The notes beneath the pieces are model-generated. The model did not search any database, had not been told where the DNA came from, and saw nothing but the letters and a program-made list of their open reading frames with translations. DNA of 64,000 bases, from the NCBI GenBank assembly GCA_030490835.1, contig CM059977.1, positions 22,115,335 through 22,179,334 of the forward strand, written 5' to 3'. Positions 11,866 through 29,059 of the stretch are shown here, one piece after another (the first letter of the stretch is position 1; each line of letters begins with the position of its first letter). The stretch is from Annona cherimola. Lineage: Eukaryota > Streptophyta > Magnoliopsida > Magnoliales > Annonaceae. Both the position numbers and the translations under genes were made by a program.

Positions 11866-12110
11866 GGGCATGTTTATTTCAATTTAAAAATTTTAATTCT
11901 ATGTAATTATTATATTTTAAATTATTTTTATATCTTTTTATCCAAATTATTTTACTTTTCAATCTTTTATACACAACTATTTATACGAATAATTTATTTA
12001 TTTTAATTTTATTATTTTTATCCTTCATCATTATTACGATTATATCACATCAATTTTTACCCATCTAAAAAATTCTTACACTAAAATTTTTATCACTTTG
12101 TAAACACACG
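11866..12110 (+). repeat. MITE-like family copy c
   Basis: It opens GGGCATGTTTATTTC and closes TTTGTAAACACACG. The body has ATTATATCACATCA in plus orientation. It lies 117 bp upstream of the cap methyltransferase start codon. Confidence 0.7.
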
Positions 12111-12226
12111 CTATAATTAAAATTTAGAAGGTAGAGAATGAGCAGCATAGCTGCATAAGCCATGAGGCCTCTTTAATTAGAAAAAGCATCTGGCGGGTGG
12201 TTTGGTAGGACAAGAAAGGAGAGAAA

Positions 12227-16362
<4,136 letters not shown>

Positions 16363-18049
16363 AATGTGACAGCAGATGAATACCTCGTCGCTTAGCCTTC
16401 ATACTGGAGCTCTAGTCTCTGACATGTAATTCACCCATTGGAGTGTTAATGCATTGTAAACATCTGTTGTATATATAATAAATCTAATGCGTCGAGGGAA
16501 AACATCAAGAATCAGTAGCATCGGTTTGAGATAGCACGAGTGAATGACACCAACAGACCGACTTTTGTAGTCCAAGATTCCGAGTCTCCAAGTTGGATTG
16601 TTTTTACTCTCGTTATGAAATCCTGGCCTGCTGTCAATTTTGTTAGGCTTGCCTCTTTTACTATGGTCTATAATAACATAGGCAATGATATCCGGGGCAT
16701 TTCCCACATCCACCAGAACTGCAACATTCTTTACAAATCATATGAATTATTTGATTTAGTCTTGTGACCCATCGCTCTGATCGTGCAGAAAGTATACTAG
16801 ATAAATTGAAACGATCGGTAAGTTCATCGAATTAAAGGATCGAAAAGGGTTTTCTATATTTTTTTGATGTTGTGAATCCAGAGAATAGTGTAGATAAAAC
16901 AAATTTTATACCATCGACAGTGATCATGATTCACGAGCGAGAAGCTTTGCTTAGATTTTCAAAACTAGAGAGATAAGTACAAGGATTCAGTAGACTAGAC
17001 AAGCCCAAAATGACAGAAGTGAATGAAATTAAGGAAGACTGAAGAGAAAAACCTTATATATTTTTTTATTAACGTTTGATAGCATCTTGTTCTAGCTGTG
17101 GATGTATACGGCTTCTGATTTCAAACATATATGACAATCATCGTCATTTGGCTTCTTTTTCTTGCCATGCTTACAATGAGCATTTTAAACACTTCTCTAG
17201 TATGACAACCACGGGGGCGTTCTGATTTTAGCAAGATGGATTTATGTCAGTTATTGGGATTCTTGCTTTTGCATTTACAATGGCCATAGATCCGAGTACA
17301 AATCCCCTTCCACTCATTCCTTCAATAAAATGCTATTCGCGGATTGGACTCTGAATGCACATATATTAATTAAACCTGCATAAACGAATAAGGTTAGAAT
17401 AGAATTGAGTTTTAAAGATGGAAAAAGGGTTGAATCAAAAACAAATCCACATCGGATCAGCGTGGAATGGATCTAAAGAGACCAAGCATGTTATATTGCT
17501 CCCCCAGCATCAAATAAAGCAAACACCAATTAACAATCCTCAAATTAATAAATTCAACATGAAAATTGTTTTGAATGCAGCACTTATTCCGAAATACTAC
17601 TTGAATACTCCTGAATATTACAAAACACTAGATCAATAAAGAGCATTTTACTAACCAGCAACAAGCAGAAATTTCCCCAGCATGGTTTGATCGCACCAGA
17701 AGTTTTATGAAATCTCAAGCTTAATTCGTATCATAGTAAAGAGTCTAATCTGGATTGCATTAACATGCTATTTTTTATCAAATCCACGGCAAGAGCAAAC
17801 AACCTCAACATGAAGTTGAATCGGATATTTGGTCTTCAAACCGTCACACAATTTCCAGTAGAAAGTTGACCTGGTCGTACCATCACGAATATATCTAACC
17901 CAATGTTTGGTACTTCAAACAAAAAAAGCCCATAATGCCTCAGTATACACTCAAAATATAGAGATGTGAGACACGACTGCTCCTGGAATCCAGCAAAACA
18001 GAGCCAGCAGTCCATCAAGAATAGCTAAATACCCAGAAAGATGGGGACC
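16363..18049. other. Convergent intergenic region between cap methyltransferase and pyruvate kinase genes
   Basis: It holds the 3' UTR of the plus-strand gene, with a polyadenylation hexamer at 16477-16482, and presumably the 3' UTR of the minus-strand pyruvate kinase just below 18050. The remaining sequence has short unassigned open frames on both strands. I see no repeat family or third gene. Confidence 0.6.
16477..16482 (+). promoter_or_regulatory. Poly(A) signal hexamer of the cap methyltransferase gene
   Basis: AATAAA lies 115 bases past the stop codon, a plausible distance for a plant near-upstream element. Plant signals are loose, so this is suggestive only. Confidence 0.4.
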
Positions 18050-21000
18050 CTAATCGTCCAGCTCAATGATCTTCACAACAGATGCATCCCCAACCTTCTG
18101 GCAGACAACCACCCGATCATGTGATTTTATCACACCATAGGCCTTGCCATGATCAAGTGCAACCTTCAAAACTGATTCATTTGTGGCATTTGTGGACTCA
18201 GCCTGAAACGCAAAAAAGCATTTAAATCCATTACTAAGGAAATTCACAAAAGTAATAACTATATTTCATATTTTTCCAGCTGCATTGAAGTCCAGATTAT
18301 GTTTTTTAAAATGTAAAAGCACTTGTATTCTCCCCTTGATGTGCACCTACTCCCAAAACCCTTTAAAAACCTTACTTTTCATGTATCCTTACATTACTTC
18401 TCATAAAAAAAACAAAACAAAACAAAACAAAAAAAAAAAAAACAGATAATTATTCAATTTTATATACTTTATAGCTGACAATAACATCACACCCTTTCTA
18501 CTGAAAACATCACTTCTCCACGCATTTCCCTCCCCTTCTCCAACTATTTTCTCTCCATCCAAACAGAGCAGACATAAAAAAATTCAAAACTAAATTCAAA
18601 ATATTGAAGATTTCACACAGCCAAGAAAACTAGAAACTCACTGGATGCCGAGGATCAGCAAGCATGGGGAATAGTCCTCTGACTATCAGTGACTGCCGTG
18701 CCTGCATATTGTAAAGATTAAGGATTGGTAAGATAAACTCGCTTTTTTTTTTTTTTTGGAAAAAAGAATACTATATATTCTAGTTAAAATTGCAAACTGA
18801 AAGAAACGTTGAATCCATGAGTCCCAAGATCAAAAGGAAGTCAACCGTTCAAGTTCCTTGACTGCATTAAGACAGTTCATTGTCACATTTGTTATTCTGC
18901 CTGAATAGTCATTTGGCATGCATTTGATTATGGAGAAACTGAGCACTTTTTTTTTGGTCATTCCTGATTATATTTACTGAAGTTTCACAGCCTTTCCAAT
19001 ATAAATATCCTCATTATATTTACCACAGCATGGAAAGTAGAAATGTTCCAGTGGTTTATGAATGGGCATAACATGGAAAAAGATCCTGGCCAAGATTTAT
19101 AACAGTCCTTGTGAGCTGCGCAGCATGCCTCAATTGACAATGAATTACAATTACAACCCTCAAGCATTAGATGAAAAAGTCAAAAAAAAAAAAAGAGAGT
19201 TCATGATAGAACATAGCACATATTGACATGCGCACAGATCAAAGCACAACCCAGCAAGGAGGGCTAACTTGAAGATAAGTTAGGCACCACAGAGGCCACA
19301 TCAACAGTATCTGATCAAATATCAACAATTGTCTATGAAAGGAATCTTTTTGACAAAACATCCATTGGTGATTTATTAAGGAATCTTTTCGACAAAACAG
19401 GGGTAATTCATGAAGGAATCCTTCTGACAGAACACATGGTCGCACATGTATGTGACCACACTGTAAGTTGTAACCACAGTTTTCAATAAATCGATGACAT
19501 ATTTGTGCAACCTAGGCCATATAGAGCCTCATCAACAAAGGCAAACAGTTGGGCCAAAGCAAGGCCCACTTGACCAGCATAGATGCATTGGATCCACACG
19601 ATTTTTGAGCCCTTAAGACAACAGGAGGGCCAAAATGTGATGGAGCCATTGGATCCAATTTGAAGTAACAAAATATGACATGACATACAGGCACCACCAC
19701 CACCACCTGACTTTTCCTTTCAGAATTCACTCTTTTCCAACTATCCTCGGTGAAGTTGAATACCAAAGATGGAGAGAGCAATTTTTTTTGTTAGGAGAAA
19801 TATGGTCAAACATAAGAAAGAAATGTCAAAATTAGGACCAAATTTATGCAGAAGCAACATTTGTAAGCTTTTTTAATGAGCATACCTCAAATGCACCAGT
19901 GAAACTCCACCGGAGTTGGTTTGTCTTAAGCCGAGGGATGACAACAGAGAGCACAGGCATTGTTGGCCTATATTTTGCAATTAACCTAGCCATCCGAAAG
20001 AATTATATTAGAGATGCAGACCGTGTATGGAAAAAAAATAGCTACATATCGAGGAAATACATTAGAAAGACTAAAAAACAAAGATACAACCAATATAGGT
20101 CACATCTAAAACTACATTTTGTCCAAAATAATGAATTCACACAAGCAGCTGTATTCACGAAACCATCACTGATACCTAGCAGCCCTTCCAGAGGAAGTAA
20201 AGACAATGATAACAGAAGCCTTCACCTTGATAGCAGCCCGTACCTAGACAAAAGTGTAATATAAAAAAATCTCAAGAGCGCTGAAAATAGCAAAAGATAC
20301 TCATATAAGACAGTGGAAAAAACAAAACAAAACAAAACAAAAACAACTGGACAACAGTACCGCAGAAGAAGCGATGGACTCCAGGTGGGTCATTGGCTCT
20401 CCAACATATTTCACAGTCTTCTTGAAGTACATATCTTGGTGAAAAACTTTCTCTGCCTGCACACGAACATCTTATCAAAAAGTCAGTTTTTTTGCTCAGA
20501 GGATTCCCATGTAGAAGTATAGAAGAATAATGACTAACAATCCGAAATTTGGCCTAAATTGTTCACTCGTCTTGGGCAGAAGAATCATGCATCTGCTAAT
20601 CCAGCATCCTGAGAAGTTAAGATCTTCAGCCTGGATGGCAAGATTATTCACAAGATGATTCATAGGTGGGTAGTGGGTCACCTTGAAAGACAGTTATCCA
20701 TGAGACACACACTACATCATCTTATACATTCACTAAAACAAATGCCAAAACCATATATTTAGTGACCGCATCAACAGAATTTTGAGACAACTTATACATT
20801 GCCCTATTAAAGATTTAACCTAATGTCTGTCCTCAATATTTCTATGAAATGACTCATTCAACCAATGGAAAAATGGGCACATCAGTTTTACATGAACCAT
20901 CATACAAGAGGGTGGTGAAAGAAAATTCTTAATTGTCAGATAGGATCAACATGTAGTCAAAATATGCACTGCAATTTTCACTAAGGATCATGGCTGTTGG

Positions 21001-24000
21001 AACCCGACCAGACCATCAAACAAGGAACTAGCCGCATGCCCGGTTCATTTATAAACAGTCCAATTACATATTAAAAAACCGCTCAAACCGGACAAGCTGC
21101 GGTCGGACAGTTCAAGCCAGTCTGACGGTTTAGGTGTTTTCAAACATAATAATAAAATTACTTCTTTCAGGTCAATTAATGATCTTAATTCCTTTCATTT
21201 AATATATTATTTTTATGCTTAGTTATTGTAGTTTTGAAAAGATTCAATTGATTTTTTCTGCATGTTTTGGTCATTAGAATGATAGAGTCTAGATGTATAA
21301 TAGTCTTAAGAGTTATAAACATTAAATTTTATTAATATCTAAATAATTTAAAATAATTAAATATTTACAACAGGTTTGAACCAAACTAATCCCTTCAGTA
21401 GTTCGATCACCAGTCTGCTTCTAACAACATGGCTTAGTGATCATACTTTCGATCCCTAAGAAGCATGAACAATAAGATCCATAGGGAAGGGGAACCAGTT
21501 TTAGGCTTTTAGAGAAGCATGTTGTTATCAAGTAGCATCAAGGATAAGGACTGAGTAAAGACCTCAGAAGGCTTTGTTTAAGTATTTAATGAGCTTGCAT
21601 ATACATATGTATGTACTAAATATCAGCATATTTCTTTCCACAGAGTGTTGGTAAAACACAGGAAGATATTTTCTTTTTTTTATTTAAATTAAGAACGTGG
21701 ATGCATCCACTCAAAAAAAAAAAAAAAGTGTGGATGTATCAGTATATTACGTAACAGAACGACTCAAACTTGTCAAATTGTGAAAGAATCAGGATACACA
21801 CAGGAAACCTATGATGAAAAGATCAAATTAACTAATGGGAGATTTTGATAATTTAGGAGGTTAAAGCAAAACTTAAACTTGCCTCTGCACAAATTCTACC
21901 CACAATTGAGATGGTCTCAACAGGATAAAGTCCCCGAAGAGTCTCTGCACCTAGAAGAATTGCATCAGATCCTGCATGCAGTCAAAGAAGACTAAGAACA
22001 TCTCAAATACAATATACCCTTGCTAGAAATTTTCATCTTATTTTTACAGGCATTGGATTGTAACATAGAAACTACAGATTGATGAACCAATAATGAAATT
22101 ACAAGTGAAACTCAACAAAGCATTGAACTTTATACAAAAGCATACTTATCAACAAAACTATATACCATCTAAAACAGCATTGGCTACATCAGTTGCCTCT
22201 GCACGAGTTGGTCTCAGGTTATCAGTCATGCTATCCACAACACGAGTAACTACTGCAGGCTTTCCAGCCATGTTACATTTGTACACAGCAGCCTTCTGAA
22301 ACAGAAACACCTACAAAAAATCAAGGCAGGTTAGAACGGACTTTGTTGATGTAGAGGACACATTTTCCATCACCAGATAATATAGATTGGCACCAACTGC
22401 AGAAAATCGCAAGTAAAAAGAGAAAAACAAAAAATATAAAGACAATGTTAGCCAAACAGTTAGAAGCTATGACATTACAAATAATAAGAATGATATTACA
22501 GAGTAGTCCTAATTGTGACACAGGACTTAATGGAACCAAGCAAGACAAAATTATTACCACTTATGCACCTACAGAATCTAATTCTCCATGCAATATGCTC
22601 ATAAACATTTTAGGGAATCATCATTAAGGACTTGTTTGACAGATTCAATTCAAGTGTGATGCAGGAACATTGTTGAAAGTGTCACAAAAGCAGATGCGAT
22701 GAAAGAAAGGAAGTTCAGAATGGCTGGATAAAGAAAACCAATGTGTGTGGTCACACAATGTATTATTACGAATATATGACCATATTTCAAATTTCAGGCA
22801 AAATATGTGGTCATATTTGTAACTTAGCCTTTTTAGAAATATGACAAGTATTGTCGACGACATTGGTATATTTGAAAAGCTAACAAAGTATGTGGTCATA
22901 CAATATATTATTAAAATCTATGGCCATGTTTCAACTTTCAGGCAAACTGCATGGTCATCCACTTGTAACTGAAACATTCACTATAAGAATTTCGGGCAAA
23001 AAAGTGCCACATTAGTATGCCATGTCACAACTTACTATTGATGACATGATACAAAAGTGTATAACAACTGGCCAATTTCAAAGGGGCACAACGAACGAGA
23101 GAGGCATGTGAAATTTAGATTTACTCAATAGCCAGTAAAAGATACTGACTTTTTCTGGGGGCAGATCTATCCCCAGGTTTCCACGAGACAAGATTATGCC
23201 ATCGGCTTCTTGTAAAATCTCATCAAATTGAGTTAATCCCTGCATCACCAAAGAAAATGCAAGAAGAGCAGATGAAACTCTTCCAAAATAAATACTCTTA
23301 TATTTCTAAATGATCAGCATCAGATAAAGAAATTGATATAGAAACAACTAAGAAACTCAATGTTACCTCAATATTTTCAATTTTCGCAAAAATTTGAGTC
23401 TGATTAAGGTCACCCAACTTTGAAAGAAACTCACGAGCCTGCAAAGAAACAGGATACCTGGAATTGAATAAACAACCACAGAAACAAGAAACTAACATTT
23501 GATCTTCAACGTCACAAACAATAATTTCAACATTTAACAGGATGGCTATGAACAAATAGTAAGTGGGGAAGCTAAGCACAGTGTATCCAGCTGCAACTAT
23601 CGAAATTTGGCAGAATGAAAAACAAGCACATCAAAAAAAAAAAAAAAAAAATCAAGGCTTACATGGCGAACATCTTCCGCATGCCTTGTGTAAGATAATG
23701 AGAGGAAGTCAATGTTGTTCCGAACACCCCATGTACTTATAGCCTGAAACATCAATAGCATACATCAATTACATAACAACTAAATTGGCAACAAGTGCCA
23801 GGAATTTGGGAGGACTATTAACAAACTAACAATTAGGCATGGAAGTGATTCAAATTCCTTAAAAAATTGACGGGCAGAGTTAGAAATAATTTGCAAGAAT
23901 ATAGTAATAATAATAATAACAACGACAATAACAAAAAAGTTGACAACATTTGACATAAACAAAGCAACATTGCCTATAAGCTAGACTCCTGTCTAAAGAA

Positions 24001-27000
24001 CCACATGCCACCACACACACACAAAAAAAAAAAAAAAGGGAGAACCATCTAAAAAAACATAAATATGCTCAAAGTGGTTCAAGCACCAAGAAAAAATGCA
24101 GTACAAAGGGGAGGGCAATTTTTCCTTTTTAGTAAATATTCTATAATAGGCCATATAGAGAATATACCAAGAACCACATATTGATAATAGAGTTGATTCA
24201 CAGCAAAAGCTCGAAATGGAAATGTAGAGGCCCAAAAGAAAAAGAGGCACAAGTGAACATCATGAATACAGACCTTGAGGACATAGTGAAGCCAAATGAA
24301 GTACCAAGATAGTTTATTCCAGTTGGAGGAAAATCAAACAGCTTTCCATGAGCATCTTAGTATCATGGTGGATTTAGGACTTCAACCCTTCGTACGAAGT
24401 ACACAGTACATGAACTCATTATGTTCTGTATATCAAAACACAGTTTAAGACTCATCATGGACTGACGCCATTAGGCCATCTGTCCATCTGTACACAAAAG
24501 CACACCAACTTATACAAGTAAGCAGTACAGCGCACAGCCACTTGGCCATCCAAGCATTCACCTATTTCTTCACCCCAAAGCACAACATGTGATAAGACAT
24601 TGTTTCAACCTTTCTAGTCAGGACTCGGGAGCATCATGGCAAGTCAGTCAGTGAAAATTCCACTGTATATGTGAAAAACAATGTGATTTGAGTGACCTGA
24701 CAGTGCAAATCACATTGTTTTCCAGATATTCATTGAGGGCATCTTATAATGTTCATGTCGATCTTCTTTTTGAGGACAATGTCAATCTTCTTGATGTGCA
24801 TATTTGGAGCAAATATGTTTGAAACTAAATATCCATGGTTTGTTTCTCTCCAAAAAATCCTCCATTCACAGTTGCTGCCAAAACAAATTTTTATTTAAGA
24901 ATTATGATCACTATATCAAAGATGACCCAAGTCTTAATGGAAAAAGATGAACATTTCTTAAGACCACAAAGTAAATAAGCACTCACTTCTTTGTCAGACT
25001 CAGTTAGGGTAGGTAAATTGATACGGATTTGTGAGACATGGAGAGTAAACAAGGATCCTGTCAGAGTTGCAGAATTCTTTATTGCACAAACCACATCTTC
25101 ACCATTAAACTCTGAGACCTGCATCAGAAACCCTAAATAAGCAACAAATTCAAAATAATAAGCTGCACAGAGTTAAACATATATTCAAATTCCCACCTCT
25201 TAGACTCAATGACTGGTTGCTTTATAGCTGACTTGCTGAAGAAAAAAGATTTAATATAACGATTCTGACATGGCAAGCAGACAACATCACTTGGAATATG
25301 GTTGATTTCGTAATTTGGTGAAACACCTCAAATGATAAATCAGTAAACCACCCATTGTTTGCTAGTTTAAGGCACACTAAAAATTAAGTGGCATGCAGTC
25401 CTACCTCCAGCCAAACTGAAGTAGTTTCACTTCCAGTGAACAGGTATTGACCAATAAAAATGGTGTCTCCTTTCTTTACTGACTGAAAAGAAGCAACAAA
25501 ATTAATCATCATATGTAAATTGCATTCAGAAAGGGAAAAAGCAATCAAGCAGATAACTACTGGCTGAGTAATATCCCACTCAACCCTCGCAAATGGGAAA
25601 CAGAACTCAATTGCTTTCCAGCACACTTTAAAACAGAAAGGCGGAAAAAGGAGATAAAAAGTCCTATATCCTCAGAACAAAAAAGATAACTGGGGAAAAA
25701 AGAAGGCCATCAGCAAGATAATCATTAACACCCTCACACTGTGAGCTAAAAGAATAGCCAGACAAATGTGTATGGTATTGAAAAATTTTGTGGAAAAACC
25801 CAATGCAAACAACTAGCATCAGCGAGCGCTAGTCTGATCACAAAGGATGCCTGATGGAAGATAACAAGGATGAATCAGTCATCTCACACAAATTTGCAGT
25901 CACATCCCCCATGCGGTGGCGGTAATCTCTTATTTGAGAATCCAGTGGTCCAGTGGAGCATCTCAAATTCTTAATCTTTTTACAAGAAAAATGAAGCGAC
26001 TAGATTGGATATGCAGCACCTAGAGCACTAGTATTTGCTATCAATGAATAAAACATCCATATCAAAGTGAAGAACAACATGGCTCATAAAAAATAATAAT
26101 ATTGAGCATAAACTTATTCCAACAAGTAAAGAAGATTTGAAACATCTGAGAACGATGTCAACAGTCCAACAGGATGGCATATATAATAAATTTTTAAAAA
26201 ATAAAAGAAAACAAAAGTAATGAGACAAAGTTAAGAGCCCATTTGGAAAATTAGGGGGAAGTTCGAAAAATGGAATAAGGACAGTGGAGGAAAATGAAGA
26301 AAATGACGTCATGAAATAGGAGGTAATGATTGGAAATAAAATTTAAAAAGATAAAACAGATCTGGAATTTTTGTAATAAATGTATAGAGTAATGATTGAA
26401 AACCTTGGTAGCATGGAACAGAAAATATAATTAATAAATCAATTATATGTCACAGCATTTAAAAGGGCATGAAAAAAGGAAGAAAAGATATTTACAATTT
26501 TTTACACCTTATTCAGACACACACTACAGATTACCTCATTCATGGAAAGCAGGCCGCTAGTTGAATAAACTTACAGTTTTCCCAATAAGCTGACAGTTGT
26601 TTACAATGTGAAAGAGACCAAAAAGGAAGCACCGGGACGAACCTTCGCTAGTCCACCAAAATTTATTGGCAACAACTTGGATGTTGCTTCTTTAGATTGA
26701 TCTGGTGTTAGAACAACAAAGGCATCTGCCTCGAGTGAAATGGCATGTTCACTTTTATTAACAACCTGCAACTCAGGGCCAACCGTGTCTAGCATGACCT
26801 ACACATGAGAAATGCTTACTGGTTAGCTAAGTAACAGAATTCTGAAGGAAGGATGAGAAATGCTTGATGGTTAGACAGGTAACAGAATTCTGAAGGAAGG
26901 ATGATCATCAAGTGATCAAATATCCCCATAGTTCAGCTAACATCATGATATCTTAGAACAATCCAGCTGCAAATATAAAAAACAAGTTTCCAATATAGCT

Positions 27001-29059
27001 CAATGATGGGGAAGAAAGGACAGAAGAACATTCACAAGATGCACATGCTGAATAACTTCAAACTATTGAGTAGGAAAAGGGGGATAAACATCCATCATGA
27101 AAGTTAATAATTACACCAACCATTGAACTAAATGCCACGCAGATAATAAAGTATCTACACTAAACCAAACACCAAACTCCTAAACAAGTATTAAAAAAAG
27201 AGGAATGTTTCAATACATTAGGGTGCAAAAACCCAATTTTTTAATTTTTTTCAAATTTTCTTAATAAAAATGTTAATCTAAGTGTATTTAACTTATGCAT
27301 TAAGTTTTGCCCTTCCCTATTTTAAAAAATCGAAAAATATATATACACATTTCCGAAAATAGTAAAACTTGGTTTATAAATTATTATAGATTAAAATACA
27401 CCTAGATTAACAGTTTTATAAAAGGAATTTCAAAAAAATTTAAAATGGTTTTTGCACCCTGGTGCATTGAAACATTCCTCTTTAAAAAATAAAATAAAAT
27501 AAATCGTGTGAAACCACTGAAAGGTTCAGAATAGAGCAAATATGTGAAAGTAAATCCATTAGCAACTCCAGAGTAATATATAAATGATATTGACATGAGA
27601 GGAGGTCAACTTACAGCACACAACTTCTTAGTGCTCTTAACTGCTAGCTTCAGATTTTCCAGAGTTTCTTGGTGGTATTCGGCATCTCCCCATGAAAAAT
27701 CAAAGCGCGCCACTGACACAATAACAAGGTAAATAAAATCATTTCTTTTCAATGTAAAATCATCTTATAAAGTGCACAACAAAACATCTCAGCATGTCTG
27801 ACCCTTGTTACTGACAGAAACCCTCAAGTGTCCCCTAATTCTTTTGGAGATGAACAAGAAGGTAAAAATGTATGCCTTTTTTCTTATACAAACATGAAAA
27901 CACCAGGTGTACTAAGCAAAAGCAAGTAAAATAGGAGGAAAACACAGACTTAAAGACAGCAAGAGAAAAAAAAAAACACAGTCCTAAACTAATTTAGAAT
28001 AAATATATAAAAAAAAAAAACAAAGAAATCACATATAGGCCTGTATTTGGGAGAACATGGAAACAACCAGATATTATAGAAACGGAAGGATTTATACCTG
28101 ACATCCCAGCCTTGAGGCAACTAGAAATCATCTCAACAGATCGTGACTTTGGGCCAAGGGTCCCAACAATCTTAGTCATTGCAGGAAAGAAACTCTGTAC
28201 AATCACAACAAATCACGTCATGAGGAATAAACTACATTGAATTCTTCATTGCTGGAAAAAAGCAACAAATTAAATTACTTCAACCCCATCCAAACCAGTA
28301 TCTCACTAAATAACACCTAGACAGAGCATCGAAGAGGAGCCCAGGATTACCAACAGAGAGGAGGGAGAAAAGAAACGGCATACCCGGAAGAAAAAACGCA
28401 TGGTTAAAATTCATATGAACGACTAAAACAAGTATTTTCAATCATTATGCAGCAATATGCAACCAAACAACCAACACAATTAGTTGCCCAATTATTCCTA
28501 AACCCTGAAACAGCCACTTGATTAACCATTTAACTCTCTTGAGCAGAAGATGGAATCTTAGTTTCTAATCCTTTCCAGGACTATAATCTATATTATAGAA
28601 CACAGATCATGGTCTGACTGCAGCTTCAATGTCAAGCCCGCATACATCCGGATGAGCCTCATAGAACCTATAAAAAATTTTAACAGCGAGCATCATATCA
28701 CTTCAACATTGTTCTTTGTTGGGTCCTGATTTCCTATTATACATGTGACTGTGTTAGGCAAGAATAAATCGCTCTTTTACTATTTCAGAAGAAGATTTTC
28801 AAGAAAAAATCATAAAATCGAAAGAGATATTGCTCATTACGAGAAGAAATTCATTAAAAAAATAGAAAAAACACCGAAAAGTGAACAGAAACCCTATTGA
28901 TCAAGGACAACAATGACTGAAAAAAGAGAAGAGTAAGTTTTGAGTTCCGAATGCAAACAGCAAGCTTGATCGAGAGGGACAGATGCATACAGCCTTGGAT
29001 GGCTCTAGGATGGAAGCCATCCGGATCGGCTCTTCGAGGAGGAGGTGAGTCGCATGCAT
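18050..29059 (-). CDS. Cytosolic pyruvate kinase
   Basis: There are sixteen exons from 29059 down: 28991-29059, 28098-28194, 27615-27712, 26643-26798, 25405-25482, 24987-25118, 23663-23743, 23367-23438, 23150-23239, 22166-22310, 21883-21971, 20361-20456, 20176-20243, 19886-19985, 18642-18701 and 18050-18202, giving 527 aa. The enzyme converts PEP and ADP to pyruvate and ATP, the last step of glycolysis; no transit peptide is seen. Motifs: [13 protein letters not shown] (29-41); [10 protein letters not shown] with catalytic Lys256 and metal ligand Glu258; metal ligand Asp274 in [28 protein letters not shown]. The usual NFSHG is DFSWG (60-64), as in the 527-aa Arabidopsis At3g52990-type clade. 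Intron 11 (20457-21882) has a GC donor. Introns host a foldback element, a MITE and local tandem repeats. Confidence 0.97.
19335..19440. repeat. Three short direct repeats in a pyruvate kinase intron
   Basis: AAGGAATCTTTTTGACAAAA and close variants recur three times at about 40-bp spacing. They lie in the intron between exons 14 and 15 and are not coding. Confidence 0.7.
21000..21430. mobile_element. Possible intronic MITE with GC-richer ends (pyruvate kinase intron 11)
   Basis: GC-richer ends (GTTGGAACCCGACCAG at the left, ACCAGTCTGCTTCTAACAAC at the right) enclose an AT-rich core of about 250 bp. The ends are partly complementary (GTTNG...CNAAC and GGTTCA...TGAACC). It resembles the CCGGTT-rich plant elements, for example the one at 54003. 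No target duplication was defined. Confidence 0.35.
22740..22975. repeat. Tandem repeat in a pyruvate kinase intron
   Basis: Two imperfect units about 150 bp apart share TGTGGTCATACAATATATTA-like and ACTTTCAGGCAAA stretches, and part of the motif recurs once more near 22795-22815. It lies between exons 9 and 10 and is not coding. Confidence 0.6.
24675..24721. repeat. Perfect 15-bp inverted repeat in a pyruvate kinase intron
   Basis: AAAACAATGTGATTT (24675-24689) and its exact complement (24707-24721) are separated by 17 bases. It would form a stable stem in DNA or in the pre-mRNA. No function is assigned. Confidence 0.8.
26809..26905. repeat. Tandem duplication in a pyruvate kinase intron, about 48-bp unit
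   Basis: GAGAAATGCTT, GGTTAG and GTAACAGAATTCTGAAGGA recur in two adjacent units just beyond exon 4 on the high-coordinate side (inside the intron before exon 4 in gene order). Confidence 0.85.
27200..27480. repeat. Foldback element, copy 4, inside a pyruvate kinase intron
   Basis: The perfect outer ends GAGGAATGTTTCAAT (left) and its exact complement (right) continue into GGGTGCAAAAACC arms and the family core. TTAAAAAA flanks both sides (27191-27198 and 27482-27489), a possible 8-bp duplication, but it is low complexity. It sits in the intron between exons 3 and 4. Confidence 0.8.

Larger units (their letters stand above)
9440..12226. other. Intergenic region before the cap methyltransferase gene
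   Basis: It contains the tRNA-tail repeats (9477-9628), a possible SINE with a poly-A tract ending near 10365, a better tRNA-derived SINE candidate (10590-10735), two MITE-like copies (10719-10908 and 11866-12110) and poly-A/T tracts near 11030 and 11110. I see no supported protein gene. The second MITE ends about 115 bp before the ATG at 12227, so it may lie in the promoter. Confidence 0.55.

Noticed and set aside
19899..20264. 121-codon open frame on the plus strand
   Set aside because: It is antisense to pyruvate kinase exons 13 and 14 and the intron between them.
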